A DNA stretch of 64,000 nt from VRUE01 sp963816785 (GCA_963816785.1 CAWFLL010000002.1:558001-622000); one strand, 5' to 3'; shown: positions 9,889-17,456, counted from the first letter of the stretch. The notes: generated from the letters alone by a model not told the origin. Translations and numbers: made by a program.

Positions 9889-10008
9889 ATGGAATTGGAG
9901 GCGAGCGGGGCGCGGCCACGCAGCGCAGTGCTGTCGGGCGTCGACTACCAGAAGCTCGACATCGCCCGGCGGACCGAGCTCGCCGCCGCCCTCGGCCCCG
10001 CGGCCTGA
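9889..10008 (+). CDS. Possible 39-residue peptide between obgE and proB
   Basis: An ATG at 9889 opens a 39-codon frame beginning MELEASGARPRSAVLSGVDY and ending RTELAAALGPAA. It fills most of the 182-base obgE-proB gap. No promoter or ribosome-binding site is clear and I do not recognise the sequence. High-GC DNA gives short open frames by chance, so this is only a candidate. Confidence 0.15.
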   Translation: MELEASGARPRSAVLSGVDYQKLDIARRTELAAALGPAA

Positions 10009-10035
10009 TCAGGGGGTGCGGGCCGGGGCCGCTCA

Positions 10036-10041
10036 TACACT
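10036..10041 (+). promoter_or_regulatory. Predicted -10 box (TACACT) for proB
   Basis: TACACT ends 9 bases before the proB ATG, so the transcript would have a leader of only a few bases. Confidence 0.4.
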
Positions 10042-10050
10042 TGGCCGGCC

Positions 10051-11139
10051 ATGACGCTGCTGGTCAAGCTCGGCTCCTCGATCGTCGCCGCCGATGACGG
10101 CGAGCTGCGCGTGGACGTGCTCGACTCGGTCTGCGCGCAGGTGGCGGCGCTGGAGCAGCGGGGTGAGCGGGTGGTGATGGTCACCTCGGGGGCGATCGCG
10201 CGGGGGATGCGCCTGCTCGAGCTGCCGGCGCGGCCGCGGGCGATGGACGAGCTGCAGGCGGCCTCCGCCGTCGGCCAGGGGGACCTCTTCCGCGCCTACG
10301 AGCGCCGCCTCTCCGAGCACGGGACGCACGCTGCCCAGGTGCTGCTCACCGCGGCCGACATCGCCGCCCGCACCAACTACCTCAACGCCCGCCAGACGCT
10401 GCGGCGGCTGATCGATTGGGGCGTGGTCCCGGTCGTCAACGAGAACGACACGACCGCGACCGACGAGATCAGCTTCGGCGACAACGACTTCCTCGCCGCC
10501 CAGGTGGCGATCCTGCTCGATGCCCGCCTCCTCGTCCTGCTCTCCAATGTCGACGGCCTCCACAGCGCCGACCCCAACACCGACCCCGAGGCCGGCCGGA
10601 TCGAGGCGGTGGGCGACTTCTCGGAGCTGGAGGGGATGCAGATCGGCGACCGCACCTCGGCCTTCGGCTCCGGTGGGATGAGGAGCAAGGTCGCGGCCGC
10701 CGAGATGGCGAGCGAGGCCGGCATCCCGAGTGTGATCTGCGACGGCACCAGCCCCGGCTCGCTTGCCTCCGCGGCGGTGGGCGAGGCGATCGGCACCCGC
10801 TTCGGCGCCCGATCGGGAAAGGCCTCGAGCTTCAAGCTGTGGCTGAAGTACGCGAAGCCGGCCCGGGGGCGCGTCATGGTCGACGACGGCGCCGCACGCG
10901 TCCTGCGAGAGAGTGGCTCGAGCCTGCTGCCGGTGGGGATAGTCGGCGTCGAGGGGGACTTCGAGGCCGGAGACGCGGTCGAGGTCACGGTCAACGGCAC
11001 GGTGGTGGGCAAGGGAATCGTCGAGTATTCCTCGCGAGAGCTCGGCGAGGTCACCGGCCTGAAGAGCGAGGCCGTGCGCGAGCTGCTCCCGCACGCGGCC
11101 GACGAGGCGATCCACCGGGACCGCTTCGTTTTGCTCTGA
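10051..11139 (+). CDS. proB: Glutamate 5-kinase with PUA domain
   Basis: ProB phosphorylates glutamate, the first step of proline synthesis. The 362-residue protein has the amino-acid kinase fold: LLVKLGSSIV at the N terminus, VVMVTSGAIARGM, VVNENDTTATDEISFGDND and GSGGMRSKVAAAEMA. The C-terminal 80 residues (GRVMVDDGAARVL to VEYSSRELGEVTG) form the PUA domain seen in full-length ProB. It is followed by proA after a 98-base gap holding a short leader frame, so the two may be made together. Nothing in the sequence shows which residues control proline feedback. Confidence 0.95.
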   Translation: MTLLVKLGSSIVAADDGELRVDVLDSVCAQVAALEQRGERVVMVTSGAIARGMRLLELPARPRAMDELQAASAVGQGDLFRAYERRLSEHGTHAAQVLLTAADIAARTNYLNARQTLRRLIDWGVVPVVNENDTTATDEISFGDNDFLAAQVAILLDARLLVLLSNVDGLHSADPNTDPEAGRIEAVGDFSELEGMQIGDRTSAFGSGGMRSKVAAAEMASEAGIPSVICDGTSPGSLASAAVGEAIGTRFGARSGKASSFKLWLKYAKPARGRVMVDDGAARVLRESGSSLLPVGIVGVEGDFEAGDAVEVTVNGTVVGKGIVEYSSRELGEVTGLKSEAVRELLPHAADEAIHRDRFVLL

Positions 11140-11156
11140 CGGCGGGCGGCCCCGGC

Positions 11157-11162
11157 TACCCT
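11157..11162 (+). promoter_or_regulatory. Predicted -10 box (TACCCT) in the proB-proA gap
   Basis: TACCCT lies 7 bases before an ATG at 11170 that opens a 22-codon frame running into the proA start. The same hexamer serves obgE, yqeY and the GGR-like gene here. Confidence 0.4.
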
Positions 11163-11169
11163 TAGGCCC

Positions 11170-11238
11170 ATGAGTGCGGAGCGAGCAAGCGTCCATATCT
11201 GGTTCTTCGCGCCGCGAGCGGAGCACGAAAAGTTCTGA
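11170..11238 (+). CDS. Putative 22-residue leader peptide coupled to proA
   Basis: The frame starts ATG 11170 (MSAERASVHIWFF) and ends AEHEKF with TGA at 11236-11238. The last base of the stop is the first base of the proA ATG (TGATG), the arrangement expected for translational coupling. A leaderless -10 box stands 7 bases before its ATG. The peptide has a single proline, so proline-sensing attenuation is not suggested. Its DNA may be a diverged relative of the intergenic repeats at 17.4 and 29.9 kb: AGCGAGCA, ATCTG and GCGAGCGG occur in the same order. Whether the peptide matters, or only the coupling, is unknown. Confidence 0.35.
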   Translation: MSAERASVHIWFFAPRAEHEKF

Positions 11239-12503
11239 TGGCGGTGACCACACTGACAGTTGCGGAAAGCTGCGAGGCCGCCAGGCGAGCTTCGCGAGTC
11301 CTCGCCGCCGCGCCCACCGAGACCAGGAACGCGGCGCTGGAGGCGACCGCGAGGCTGCTCGGTGAGCGGGTCGCCGAGGTGATCGAGGCGAACGCGGCGG
11401 ACCTCGCCGACGAGAGCGCCGCCGGGCTGACGGCGGCGCTGCGCGACCGCCTCACCCTCACCGAGGAGCGGATCGAGGCGATGGCCGAGGGCGTGCGCGC
11501 GATCGCGGCGCTGCCCGATCCGGTCGGCGAGGAGCTGGAGCGCAAAACCGTGGCCGGGGACCTGGAGCTGCGGAAGCTGCGGGTGCCGCTCGGCGTCGTC
11601 GCCGTCGTCTACGAGGCACGGCCGAACGTGACCATCGACTGCGCCGCACTGACGATCAAGAGCGGCAACGCGATCGTCCTGCGCGGCTCTCACTACGCCG
11701 AGCGCACCAACGGGGCGCTGGCGGCGATCGCCCGCGAGGCGCTGGCCGAGGTGGGCCTGCCGCAGGACGCGGTGGTCCTGCTCGCCGGCGGCGGCCATCA
11801 GGACCTTGCCGAGCTCGCAACCCAGGACGATCTCGTCGACCTCCTGATCCCGCGCGGGGGGGAAGGCCTGAAGGCGGCTCTGAAGGAGGTGGCGACGGTG
11901 CCGGTGATCTATGCCGCAGCCGGCAACTGCCACGTGTATGTCCACGCCGACGCCGACCTCGAGATGGCGCAGAGGATCGTCCTCAACGCGAAGGTCCAGC
12001 GGCCTGGGGTCTGCAACGCGGCGGAGAAGCTGCTCGTCGACTCCGCCGTCGCCGCCGAGTTCCTTCCCGGCGCCCTCGCCGCCCTGCATGCCGAAGGGGT
12101 CGAGCTGGTCGGCGACGAGCGGGCGCGCGCCGCGGCCGGGGACGTCGAGGTGGCCGAGGCGGGGCCCGATGACTGGGGGACCGAGTACCTCGACCTGAAG
12201 CTCGCCGTGGGCGTCGTCGACTCCGTCGAGGAGGCGATCGACCACATCAACAGGAATGGCACCCGCCACTCGGAGGCGATCGTCACCGGCTCCGAGGAGG
12301 CTGCGGGGCGGTTCACCGACGGGGTCGACGCCGCCGTCGTCTACACAAACGCCTCCACCCGCTTCACCGACGGGTTCGAGTTCGGGATGGGGGCGGAGAT
12401 CGGCAACTCGACCCAGAAGCTCCACGCGCGGGGCCCGATCGGCCTGCGCGAGCTGACCACCTACAAGTACGTCGTCCACGGCGACGGCCAGGTGCGTGAG
12501 TAG
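11238..12503 (+). CDS. proA: Gamma-glutamyl phosphate reductase
   Basis: ProA reduces gamma-glutamyl phosphate to glutamate semialdehyde with NADPH, the second step of proline synthesis. The 421-residue protein follows the aldehyde-dehydrogenase fold: PLGVVAVVYEARPNVTIDCAALTIKSGNAIVLRG, LIPRGGEGL, then the catalytic Cys in QRPGVCNAAEKLLVD, and the C-terminal HARGPIGLRELTTYKY. The ATG overlaps the stop of a 22-codon upstream frame. It overlaps nadD by 8 bases downstream, so proA-nadD-rsfS form one unit. Confidence 0.96.
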   Translation: MAVTTLTVAESCEAARRASRVLAAAPTETRNAALEATARLLGERVAEVIEANAADLADESAAGLTAALRDRLTLTEERIEAMAEGVRAIAALPDPVGEELERKTVAGDLELRKLRVPLGVVAVVYEARPNVTIDCAALTIKSGNAIVLRGSHYAERTNGALAAIAREALAEVGLPQDAVVLLAGGGHQDLAELATQDDLVDLLIPRGGEGLKAALKEVATVPVIYAAAGNCHVYVHADADLEMAQRIVLNAKVQRPGVCNAAEKLLVDSAVAAEFLPGALAALHAEGVELVGDERARAAAGDVEVAEAGPDDWGTEYLDLKLAVGVVDSVEEAIDHINRNGTRHSEAIVTGSEEAAGRFTDGVDAAVVYTNASTRFTDGFEFGMGAEIGNSTQKLHARGPIGLRELTTYKYVVHGDGQVRE

Positions 12504-13108
12504 CCCTCCGGCGGCCGGCATCGGGGTCCTTGGCTCGGCATTCAACCCGCCGCATCTCGGCCACCTTGCGCTGGCCCAGGAGGCGCTGTGGCAGCTAGGG
12601 CTGAGCGAGGTGATCCTGATGCCGACCGGCGAGGCCCCGCACAAGCGGATCGTCGACGACCCTGGGCGGGAGCTGCGGTTGGCGATGACGAGGCTCGCCG
12701 CCGCCGACGACCCGCGCTTCAGCGTCTCCACCCTCGAGGCGGAGCGCGAGGGGCCGTCCTATACGTATGAGACTTTGGAACAGCTTGGGCGTGAAAAAGG
12801 CGACACGGAGTTGGTGTTCGTGATGGGGGCGGACGCCGCCGTCGGGCTGGAGAGCTGGCGCAAGCCGGAGCGGGTGGCCGAGCTGGCGCGACTCGCCGTC
12901 GCGCGCCGTGCCGGTGTCTCGGACTCAGACGTCGCCGCGGTCCTGCGCAGCCTCGGCGCCTCGGAGCGGGCGACGATGTCTGGAGATGCCCGAGTTCGGC
13001 GTTTCCTCCTCGGTGGTGCGCGAGCGGGCGGCCGCCGGGCGGCCGCTGCGGTACCTGGTGCCCGAGCCGGTGGCGCGGTTCATCGACGAGAAGGGCATGT
13101 ACAAGTGA
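12496..13108 (+). CDS. nadD: Nicotinate-nucleotide adenylyltransferase (one apparent frameshift)
   Basis: NadD joins nicotinate mononucleotide to AMP in NAD synthesis. GVLGSAFNPPHLGHLALAQEA carries the nucleotide-binding HxGH (HLGH), and FVMGADAAVGLESWRKPE is typical of the family. The frame breaks at about 12978: deleting one T (ATG TCT GGA to ATG CTG GAG) restores LEMPEFGVSSSVVRERAAAGRPLRYLVPEPVARFI, the conserved C-terminal SSTxIR-like block, ending at TGA 13106-13108. Uncorrected, the first part runs on through rsfS as a false 332-residue fusion. GTGA overlap with rsfS is restored by the correction, which supports it. Confidence 0.88.
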
Positions 13109-13494
13109 GCGGGTTCGACTCCGAGGCGCTGGCGCGGCGGCTGACCGAGCTGGCCGACTCGAAAGGCGCGACCGACATCGTCGCCCTCGACATGCGCAAG
13201 CTCGCCTCCTACACCGACTATCTCGCGATCTGCACGGCCCGCAACGAGCGCCAGGCCCGCGCCGTGGTCGACGAGGTGAGGCTGCGGCTGAAGAACGAGA
13301 TCGGCCTGCTGCCGGGGGGCGTCGAGGGGGACGGGGCGGCCGGCTGGATCGTCCTCGACTACCTCGACTCGGTCCTGCACGTGTTCACCGCCGAGGCCCG
13401 GCAGCGCTACGCGCTCGAGGATCTCTGGCACGAGGCTCCGCGCCTCGAGTTGGGCTCCGGGGACCGGGAGACGCCCTCCGCCGCGAGCGCCTGA
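13105..13494 (+). CDS. rsfS: Ribosome silencing factor RsfS
   Basis: RsfS binds uL14 and blocks subunit joining in starvation. The GTG start at 13105 overlaps the restored nadD stop. The 129-residue product has the DUF143 core: KGATDIVALDMRKLASYTDYLAICTARNERQA, GVEGDGAAGWIVLDYLDSVLHVFTAEAR and RYALEDLWHEAPRLEL. nadD-rsfS is one of the most conserved bacterial gene pairs. A short acidic and Ala/Ser tail ends the protein. Confidence 0.93.
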   Translation: MSGFDSEALARRLTELADSKGATDIVALDMRKLASYTDYLAICTARNERQARAVVDEVRLRLKNEIGLLPGGVEGDGAAGWIVLDYLDSVLHVFTAEARQRYALEDLWHEAPRLELGSGDRETPSAASA

Positions 13495-13561
13495 GGCCGC
13501 CTTCACGAACACACGTTCCCCCGCGTCCGGAAGCACCCGAAATGCCGTCCGAGGAGGCCCC

Positions 13562-13567
13562 TACGGT
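13562..13567 (+). promoter_or_regulatory. Predicted -10 box (TACGGT) for the DivIVA-like gene
   Basis: TACGGT lies 7 bases before the ATG at 13575. It would make an upstream ATG at 13542 untranslated, so it decides the start. Confidence 0.4.
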
Positions 13568-13574
13568 GCCGCGC

Positions 13575-14318
13575 ATGGGCAGCTTCAAGAGGGCCCTTCT
13601 CGGATACCGTCGCAACGACGTCGACGCGGCGATCGAGGCCCGGGAAGAGCGGATCGCGGACCTTCAGAAGAAGGCCGCGGACGCGATCGAGCGCTGGCGG
13701 AATTCCGCCGACACGGCGGCACGCTCGGAGCAGGAGGCCGCCGACCTCTCGGGGATGGTGATCGAGCGCGAGCGGGAGATCCGCATCCTCGGCGAGAAGC
13801 TGCAGGAGGCAAACGAGCGCCACGAGCGCAGCATCGGCTCGCTGGAGTCGATCGCTTCGCGGCTGGACGAAATCCATTCCCAGGCGCGGGGCCAGGCCAC
13901 CCGGATCCGGATGAAGGCCCTGCGCGAGGCGGTCGAGGTCAGCCGGCGGGCGCAGGAGCTCGTCGAGGCCAATGCCGAGGCCGACGGGGCCGCCGCCGGC
14001 AGCAACGGAGCGGAGCCCGCGAGGGGAGGCTCGGACCTCTTCGAGGGGCCGGTCAGGCTCGAGATCGGGCCTCTCGGCGACTTCTCACAACTCGTCGGCA
14101 TCGAGGACGCGATCAGCCGCCTCGGCGCCGCCGATATCTCCGTCGAGCGCTTCTCAGAGGGGCGCGCGACGCTCTCGATGCGCCTCGAGCAGCCGGTCGA
14201 GCTGCTGCGCGAGCTGGAAGAGAGCGCGCCGATGGACTTCCGGGTCCGGCGCACCGCCGATGACAACCTGATCCTCGACGTCGATGAGGACCAGGGCCCG
14301 GGCCAGCAGGCCGCCTAG
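13575..14318 (+). CDS. DivIVA-like coiled-coil protein with C-terminal alpha/beta domain
   Basis: The 247-residue protein begins MGSFKRALLGYRRNDVDAAIEAREERIADL, which resembles the DivIVA N terminus (GYxxxxVDxxI) that binds curved membrane. Residues about 20-130 form a long coiled coil. After a Gly/Ala linker, residues about 155-235 (VRLEIGPLGDFSQLVGIEDAISRLGAADISVERFSEGRATLSMRL) look like a small ferredoxin-like fold seen in actinobacterial cell-envelope and signalling proteins. The function is not known; a role in positioning envelope or division machinery is inference. An alternative ATG at 13542 adds eleven residues. The gene ends in a hairpin that includes its stop codon. Confidence 0.7.
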   Translation: MGSFKRALLGYRRNDVDAAIEAREERIADLQKKAADAIERWRNSADTAARSEQEAADLSGMVIEREREIRILGEKLQEANERHERSIGSLESIASRLDEIHSQARGQATRIRMKALREAVEVSRRAQELVEANAEADGAAAGSNGAEPARGGSDLFEGPVRLEIGPLGDFSQLVGIEDAISRLGAADISVERFSEGRATLSMRLEQPVELLRELEESAPMDFRVRRTADDNLILDVDEDQGPGQQAA

Positions 14319-14332
14319 CGTCCTGGCGGCCT
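14308..14332 (+). terminator. Hairpin over the DivIVA-like stop codon
   Basis: A perfect 8-bp stem AGGCCGCC / GGCGGCCT closes a 9-base loop that holds the TAG stop. No U run follows. Confidence 0.4.
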
Positions 14333-14335
14333 CGG

Positions 14336-14341
14336 TAGACT
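14336..14341 (+). promoter_or_regulatory. Predicted -10 box (TAGACT) for tRNA-Ala
   Basis: TAGACT lies 18 bases before the first base of the tRNA and just after the preceding hairpin, fitting a short 5' leader. Confidence 0.4.
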
Positions 14342-14359
14342 TGCCCGCCAGACGAGCGT

Positions 14360-14432
14360 GGGGCTGTAGCTCAGCTGGAAGAGCGACGCGCTGGCAGCGC
14401 GTAGGTCACGGGTTCGAGTCCCGTCAGCTCCA
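14360..14432 (+). tRNA. tRNA-Ala (anticodon GGC)
   Basis: The 73-base gene folds as a cloverleaf. The acceptor stem is GGGGCTG / CAGCTCC with one G-U pair and discriminator A. The D arm contains GCTCAGCTGGAAGAGC, the anticodon stem is ACGCG / CGCGT with loop CTGGCAG (anticodon GGC), and the T arm is ACGGGTTCGAGTCCCGT. It reads GCC and GCU alanine codons. No CCA is encoded (TTT follows). Confidence 0.97.
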
Positions 14433-14454
14433 TTTCCCGGTCTAGGTGAGCTGA

Positions 14455-15183
14455 GTGGGTGCGGCGCTGGGCTGGGGGGCACTGGCTTCATCGTCGCTGG
14501 TCGTCGGCGCCTTGCTCGCCTACGCGCGCCGCTGGCCCGACCGCCAGGTCGGACTCGTCCTCGCCTTCGGGGCCGGGGCGCTGATCAGCGCGGTCAGCTT
14601 CGAGCTCGCGGCGGAGGGAATCGCGGTCGGTAGCATCCGCTCCACCGCGCTCGGCCTCGGGGTCGGCGCCTTCGCCTTCTTCAGCCTCGACGGGCTGATC
14701 GACGCCCGCTTCTCCACCGGCGGCGGCCGCAGCGGCCGTGCCCAGGCCCCCGACCCCGGGGCGGCGCTCGCCCTCGGCGCCTTCCTCGATGGGATCCCCG
14801 AGCAGCTCGTCCTCGGGATCGGCCTGGCGGGCGGCGAGGGGGTGGGACTCGGCCTGCTGATCGCGATCTACGTCTCAAACCTGCCCGAGGCGATCGGCTC
14901 GGCCACCGAGATGCACGAGGCAGGCGAGCCCCGCCGTCGAGTCCTCTTCCTGTGGTGCGTCGTGGCGACGATCTGCGCCCTCGCCACCGTCGCCGGCTAC
15001 GGGATAGCCGACCTCACCTCGGGTGAGCTCCGGGCCGGAATCGATGGCTTCGCCGCCGGCGCCCTCCTGGTCCTGCTGATCGACACGATGATCCCCGAAG
15101 CCACCAGGCAGTCCGGCCGCGTCGCCGGTCTCGTCACGACGCTCGGGTTCGCCGTTGCGACGGCGCTCTCGAGCGTCGACTGA
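14455..15183 (+). CDS. ZIP-family metal permease
   Basis: The GTG-started 242-residue membrane protein has about seven or eight hydrophobic segments. Metal-site blocks of the ZIP family are visible: FGAGALISAVSFELAAEG, LGAFLDGIPEQLVLGIGL and YVSNLPEAIGSATEMHEAG. In well-studied ZIP proteins the equivalent blocks are HNxPEG and HxxPEG. Here DGIPEQ and SNLPEA keep the helix-breaking Pro and metal-binding Glu but lack the first His, so substrate range may differ. It probably imports or exports a divalent metal such as zinc or iron. It stands alone downstream of the tRNA. Confidence 0.75.
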   Translation: MGAALGWGALASSSLVVGALLAYARRWPDRQVGLVLAFGAGALISAVSFELAAEGIAVGSIRSTALGLGVGAFAFFSLDGLIDARFSTGGGRSGRAQAPDPGAALALGAFLDGIPEQLVLGIGLAGGEGVGLGLLIAIYVSNLPEAIGSATEMHEAGEPRRRVLFLWCVVATICALATVAGYGIADLTSGELRAGIDGFAAGALLVLLIDTMIPEATRQSGRVAGLVTTLGFAVATALSSVD

Positions 15184-15275
15184 GGCGGCCAGCGGCCGGG
15201 CTAGGGGACGAGCGGGAATTCGGTCGACAGTTCTTCATCCACCGATGCCCGGTACTGCCGAGAGCGACCCCTTGC

Positions 15276-15281
15276 TAGCTT
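15276..15281 (+). promoter_or_regulatory. Predicted -10 box (TAGCTT) for the S1C protease gene
   Basis: TAGCTT ends 7 bases before the ATG at 15289, as expected for a leaderless message. Confidence 0.45.
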
Positions 15282-15288
15282 CAACGCG

Positions 15289-16311
15289 ATGGGAAATCTT
15301 CGTTTGATCGACTTCGGATCGGTCTCGAAGCCGCCATTCGATGGGGCACCCCAGAACGAGAGGCTGCCGGACCAAGAGGCATTCGACGCGTACTCGAGAA
15401 CCGTCTCCGGGGTCGCGGAGCGGCTTGGCCCCTCGGTCGCCCACCTCGCGGTAAGCCGCAGAACGGTGCGCGGCCGCCGCACCGTGGGTGCGGGGAGCGG
15501 GGTTGCGATCAGCCCCGACGGGTTCATGCTCAGCGCCGCGCACGTCGTCGCCGAGACGGACGGGCGCGGCACCGCGTCCTTCCCCGACGGGCGCGACTTC
15601 GGCTTTGAGGTGATCGGCGCCGATGCGCTCTCCGACCTCGCCGTGCTGCGGGCCGAGGGCCGCGACCTGACCCCGGCGACCCTGGGCGACGCGGAGGGGC
15701 TTCGGGTCGGCCAGCTGGTGGTCGCCATCGGGAGCCCCAACGGTTTCAGCGGCTCCATCACAGCCGGCGTCGTCTCAGCCCTCGGCCGCTCGCTGCCGAC
15801 CCGCTCCCGCTCGGCGACGCGGCTGGTCGAGAACGTGATCCAGACCGACGCGGCTCTCAACCCCGGCAACTCCGGCGGCGCCCTCGGCGACGGCCTCGCC
15901 AGGGTGGTGGGGATCAACACCGCCGTGGCCGGGGTCGGGCTGGGCCTGGCGGTGCCGATCAATGCGACGACGAGGCGGATCATCTCGGAACTGATCGGCG
16001 CCGGACGGGTGCGGCGGGCGTACATCGGCGTCGCCGGCGGCTCGCGACCGCTGCCGCCGCGGCTCGCCGCCGAGGTGGGGCAGGACCGCGGGATCGAGAT
16101 TGTCGAGGTCGTCGAGGACAGCCCGGCCGCCGACGCCGGCCTCCGCCCCGGGGACCTGATCGTCGAGATCGACGGCGAGGCCATGGCCGACGTCGGCGAT
16201 CTCCAGCGGCTGATGGTCGGGGAGAGGATCGGGCGGGAGCTGAAGCTTCGGGTCGATCGCGGCGGCCGGGAGATGCGGATCGGGATCGTCCCGCGAGAGC
16301 TCGCCGACTGA
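15289..16311 (+). CDS. HtrA-like S1C serine protease with one PDZ domain, no signal peptide
   Basis: The 340-residue protein carries the trypsin triad in HtrA context: His in MLSAAHVVAETD, Asp in DALSDLAVLRAEG and Ser in NPGNSGGALGDG. A PDZ domain follows (IEIVEVVEDSPAADAGLRPGDLIVEIDGEAM). Unlike classical HtrA/DegP it has no signal peptide or membrane segment: the N terminus is MGNLRLIDFGSVSKPPFDG. The start is fixed by the leaderless promoter just upstream. It may therefore work in the cytoplasm, which is unusual. A second HtrA with a membrane anchor is encoded at 44.2 kb. Confidence 0.88.
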   Translation: MGNLRLIDFGSVSKPPFDGAPQNERLPDQEAFDAYSRTVSGVAERLGPSVAHLAVSRRTVRGRRTVGAGSGVAISPDGFMLSAAHVVAETDGRGTASFPDGRDFGFEVIGADALSDLAVLRAEGRDLTPATLGDAEGLRVGQLVVAIGSPNGFSGSITAGVVSALGRSLPTRSRSATRLVENVIQTDAALNPGNSGGALGDGLARVVGINTAVAGVGLGLAVPINATTRRIISELIGAGRVRRAYIGVAGGSRPLPPRLAAEVGQDRGIEIVEVVEDSPAADAGLRPGDLIVEIDGEAMADVGDLQRLMVGERIGRELKLRVDRGGREMRIGIVPRELAD

Positions 16312-16334
16312 GCGGCTCGGCACTCCACCGGCAG

Positions 16335-16340
16335 TAGCCT
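16335..16340 (+). promoter_or_regulatory. Predicted -10 box (TAGCCT) for the small membrane protein gene
   Basis: TAGCCT ends exactly 6 bases before the ATG at 16347, the spacing for transcription starting on the A of ATG. Confidence 0.5.
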
Positions 16341-16346
16341 CAGGCG

Positions 16347-16595
16347 ATGGACCAGTTGGTTCAGATCGTCGGCGCCCTGCTGATCCTGGTCGCCTATGCG
16401 GCGGCGCAGTTCGGCGCGATGAGCCAGCACTCGCGCACCTACCTGGCCCTGAACCTGGTCGGGTCGGTGATCCTGGGCGTGCTGGCGCTGGTCGAGAGCC
16501 TGTGGGGATTCCTGCTGCTGGAGGCCTTCTGGGCGGCGGTGTCTCTCTGGGGCCTGATTCAGGTCTTTCGCAGCACCCCGGTCGCCGAGCACTGA
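16347..16595 (+). CDS. CBU_0592-like small membrane protein
   Basis: The 82-residue product has three predicted membrane segments: LVQIVGALLILVAYAAAQFG, YLALNLVGSVILGVLALV and LLLEAFWAAVSLWGLIQVF. The pattern QxxGxxLILxAY, then NLVGS and EAFWAxVSLWG, resembles the CBU_0592 family of uncharacterised membrane proteins. The function is unknown. The start is supported by a -10 box at leaderless spacing. Confidence 0.65.
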   Translation: MDQLVQIVGALLILVAYAAAQFGAMSQHSRTYLALNLVGSVILGVLALVESLWGFLLLEAFWAAVSLWGLIQVFRSTPVAEH

Positions 16596-16641
16596 TCTGC
16601 GCCCGCCTCAAGCGCCGTCGACATCTGCCGATGAGTGAGCG

Positions 16642-17349
16642 ATGAACCTCGCGAACCAGCACGTGTTCTCGCATGGGATGCGGGACACGAGGGAGACGTT
16701 CGAGGCCTGGAGCGCCCGTCCGTGGGGCGTCCTGCGGAGCTGGCTCGCGCTCAGCCTCGCGATCGCGCTGGCGCTGCTGGCCGCGGTCTGGATCGTCGCC
16801 GGGCAGCTGACCCCAGACTTCACCCCGATCCATCTGCCGGGCCTGACCGAACCGACCTCGCCCGCGGACATGCTGCCGATCCTGTGGCGGAACTCGCTGG
16901 TGCTGGCGCTGCACGGGACCGCCTGCGTCGCCGGCTTCATCGCCGGCGCCTCGATGCCGATCGCGGCTGCCCAGCGGAGCGGGATCTCGCGCTGGGTTCA
17001 CGTGAAGACGGCCGAGTTCGCGATCCTGTTCGTCTGTGCGGTGACCCTGTTCTCGCTCCTCACCCAGGCCTTCTTCCTCGGCTTTCAGGGCTCGACGATC
17101 GCGTTCCAGCTCGAGATCTCCCACGCGACGCTGATCGTCAGCGTCCTCCCGCACGCGATCCCGGAGCTGACCGCGCTGTTCCTGCCGCTCGCCGCCTGGC
17201 TGATCGCCAGCCGCCGCGGCGAGTGGAACCAGCTCCTTGCCGCCACCCTGATCACCGTGCTGCTCGCGATCCCGGTCCTGATCGCCTCGGCGGCGGTCGA
17301 GGTCTACCTCTGGCCGCACATCCTCGAGGCGGTCTCGCCGGTCTTCTAA
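16642..17349 (+). CDS. SpoIIM-like (DUF95) membrane protein
   Basis: The 235-residue protein has five or six membrane segments. The C-terminal half (SVLPHAIPELTALFLPLAAWLIASRRGEW, then VLIASAAVEVYLWPHIL) matches the stage II sporulation protein M / DUF95 pattern, in which an HxIPE motif is conserved. In Bacillus SpoIIM takes part in engulfment, but most homologues are in non-sporulating bacteria and have no known role. No other sporulation gene is seen in the window. The gene ends 113 bases before leuS, and a structured repeat begins just after its stop. Confidence 0.75.
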   Translation: MNLANQHVFSHGMRDTRETFEAWSARPWGVLRSWLALSLAIALALLAAVWIVAGQLTPDFTPIHLPGLTEPTSPADMLPILWRNSLVLALHGTACVAGFIAGASMPIAAAQRSGISRWVHVKTAEFAILFVCAVTLFSLLTQAFFLGFQGSTIAFQLEISHATLIVSVLPHAIPELTALFLPLAAWLIASRRGEWNQLLAATLITVLLAIPVLIASAAVEVYLWPHILEAVSPVF

Positions 17350-17350
17350 T

Positions 17351-17437
17351 CCACCGCCTCCTCCGCTTCGCGTCCGGGGGCGGTGGCAACTCGCCAAATC
17401 AGCGCCGCTCGCAACGAATCAGATCGTGATGCTCGCT
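17351..17437. repeat. Intergenic repeat, family A copy 1 (before leuS)
   Basis: The element has an 8-bp stem CCACCGCC / GGCGGTGG (17351-17358 with 17379-17386), a 15-base spacer, and a 36-base tail (17402-17437). The tail begins GCGCCGCTCGCAACGAATCA and differs from copy 2 (29929-29964) at two positions. The stem differs from copy 2 by a compensatory pair (A-T here, G-C there). It ends 13 bases before the leuS -10 box. Confidence 0.7.
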
Positions 17438-17450
17438 CGATGGTTCTTCA

Positions 17451-17456
17451 TAGGAT
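17451..17456 (+). promoter_or_regulatory. Predicted -10 box (TAGGAT) for leuS
   Basis: TAGGAT ends 6 bases before the GTG at 17463. This spacing puts transcription start on the start codon and supports GTG over alternatives. Confidence 0.5.

Noticed and set aside
10377..12731. A 784-codon open frame on the minus strand across proB-proA
   Set aside because: It is antisense to two intact, recognisable genes, is Arg/Gly/His/Ala-rich and has no family similarity. Third-position GC bias opens such frames throughout the window (also 3735-5588, 5958-7538, 8483-10036, 20368-22092, 27505-29346 and 31929-33740).
12496..13494. A 332-residue NadD-RsfS fusion protein
   Set aside because: The fusion arises because one extra base in nadD moves its frame into that of rsfS; the nadD C-terminal block is present in the other frame and overlaps rsfS as GTGA.
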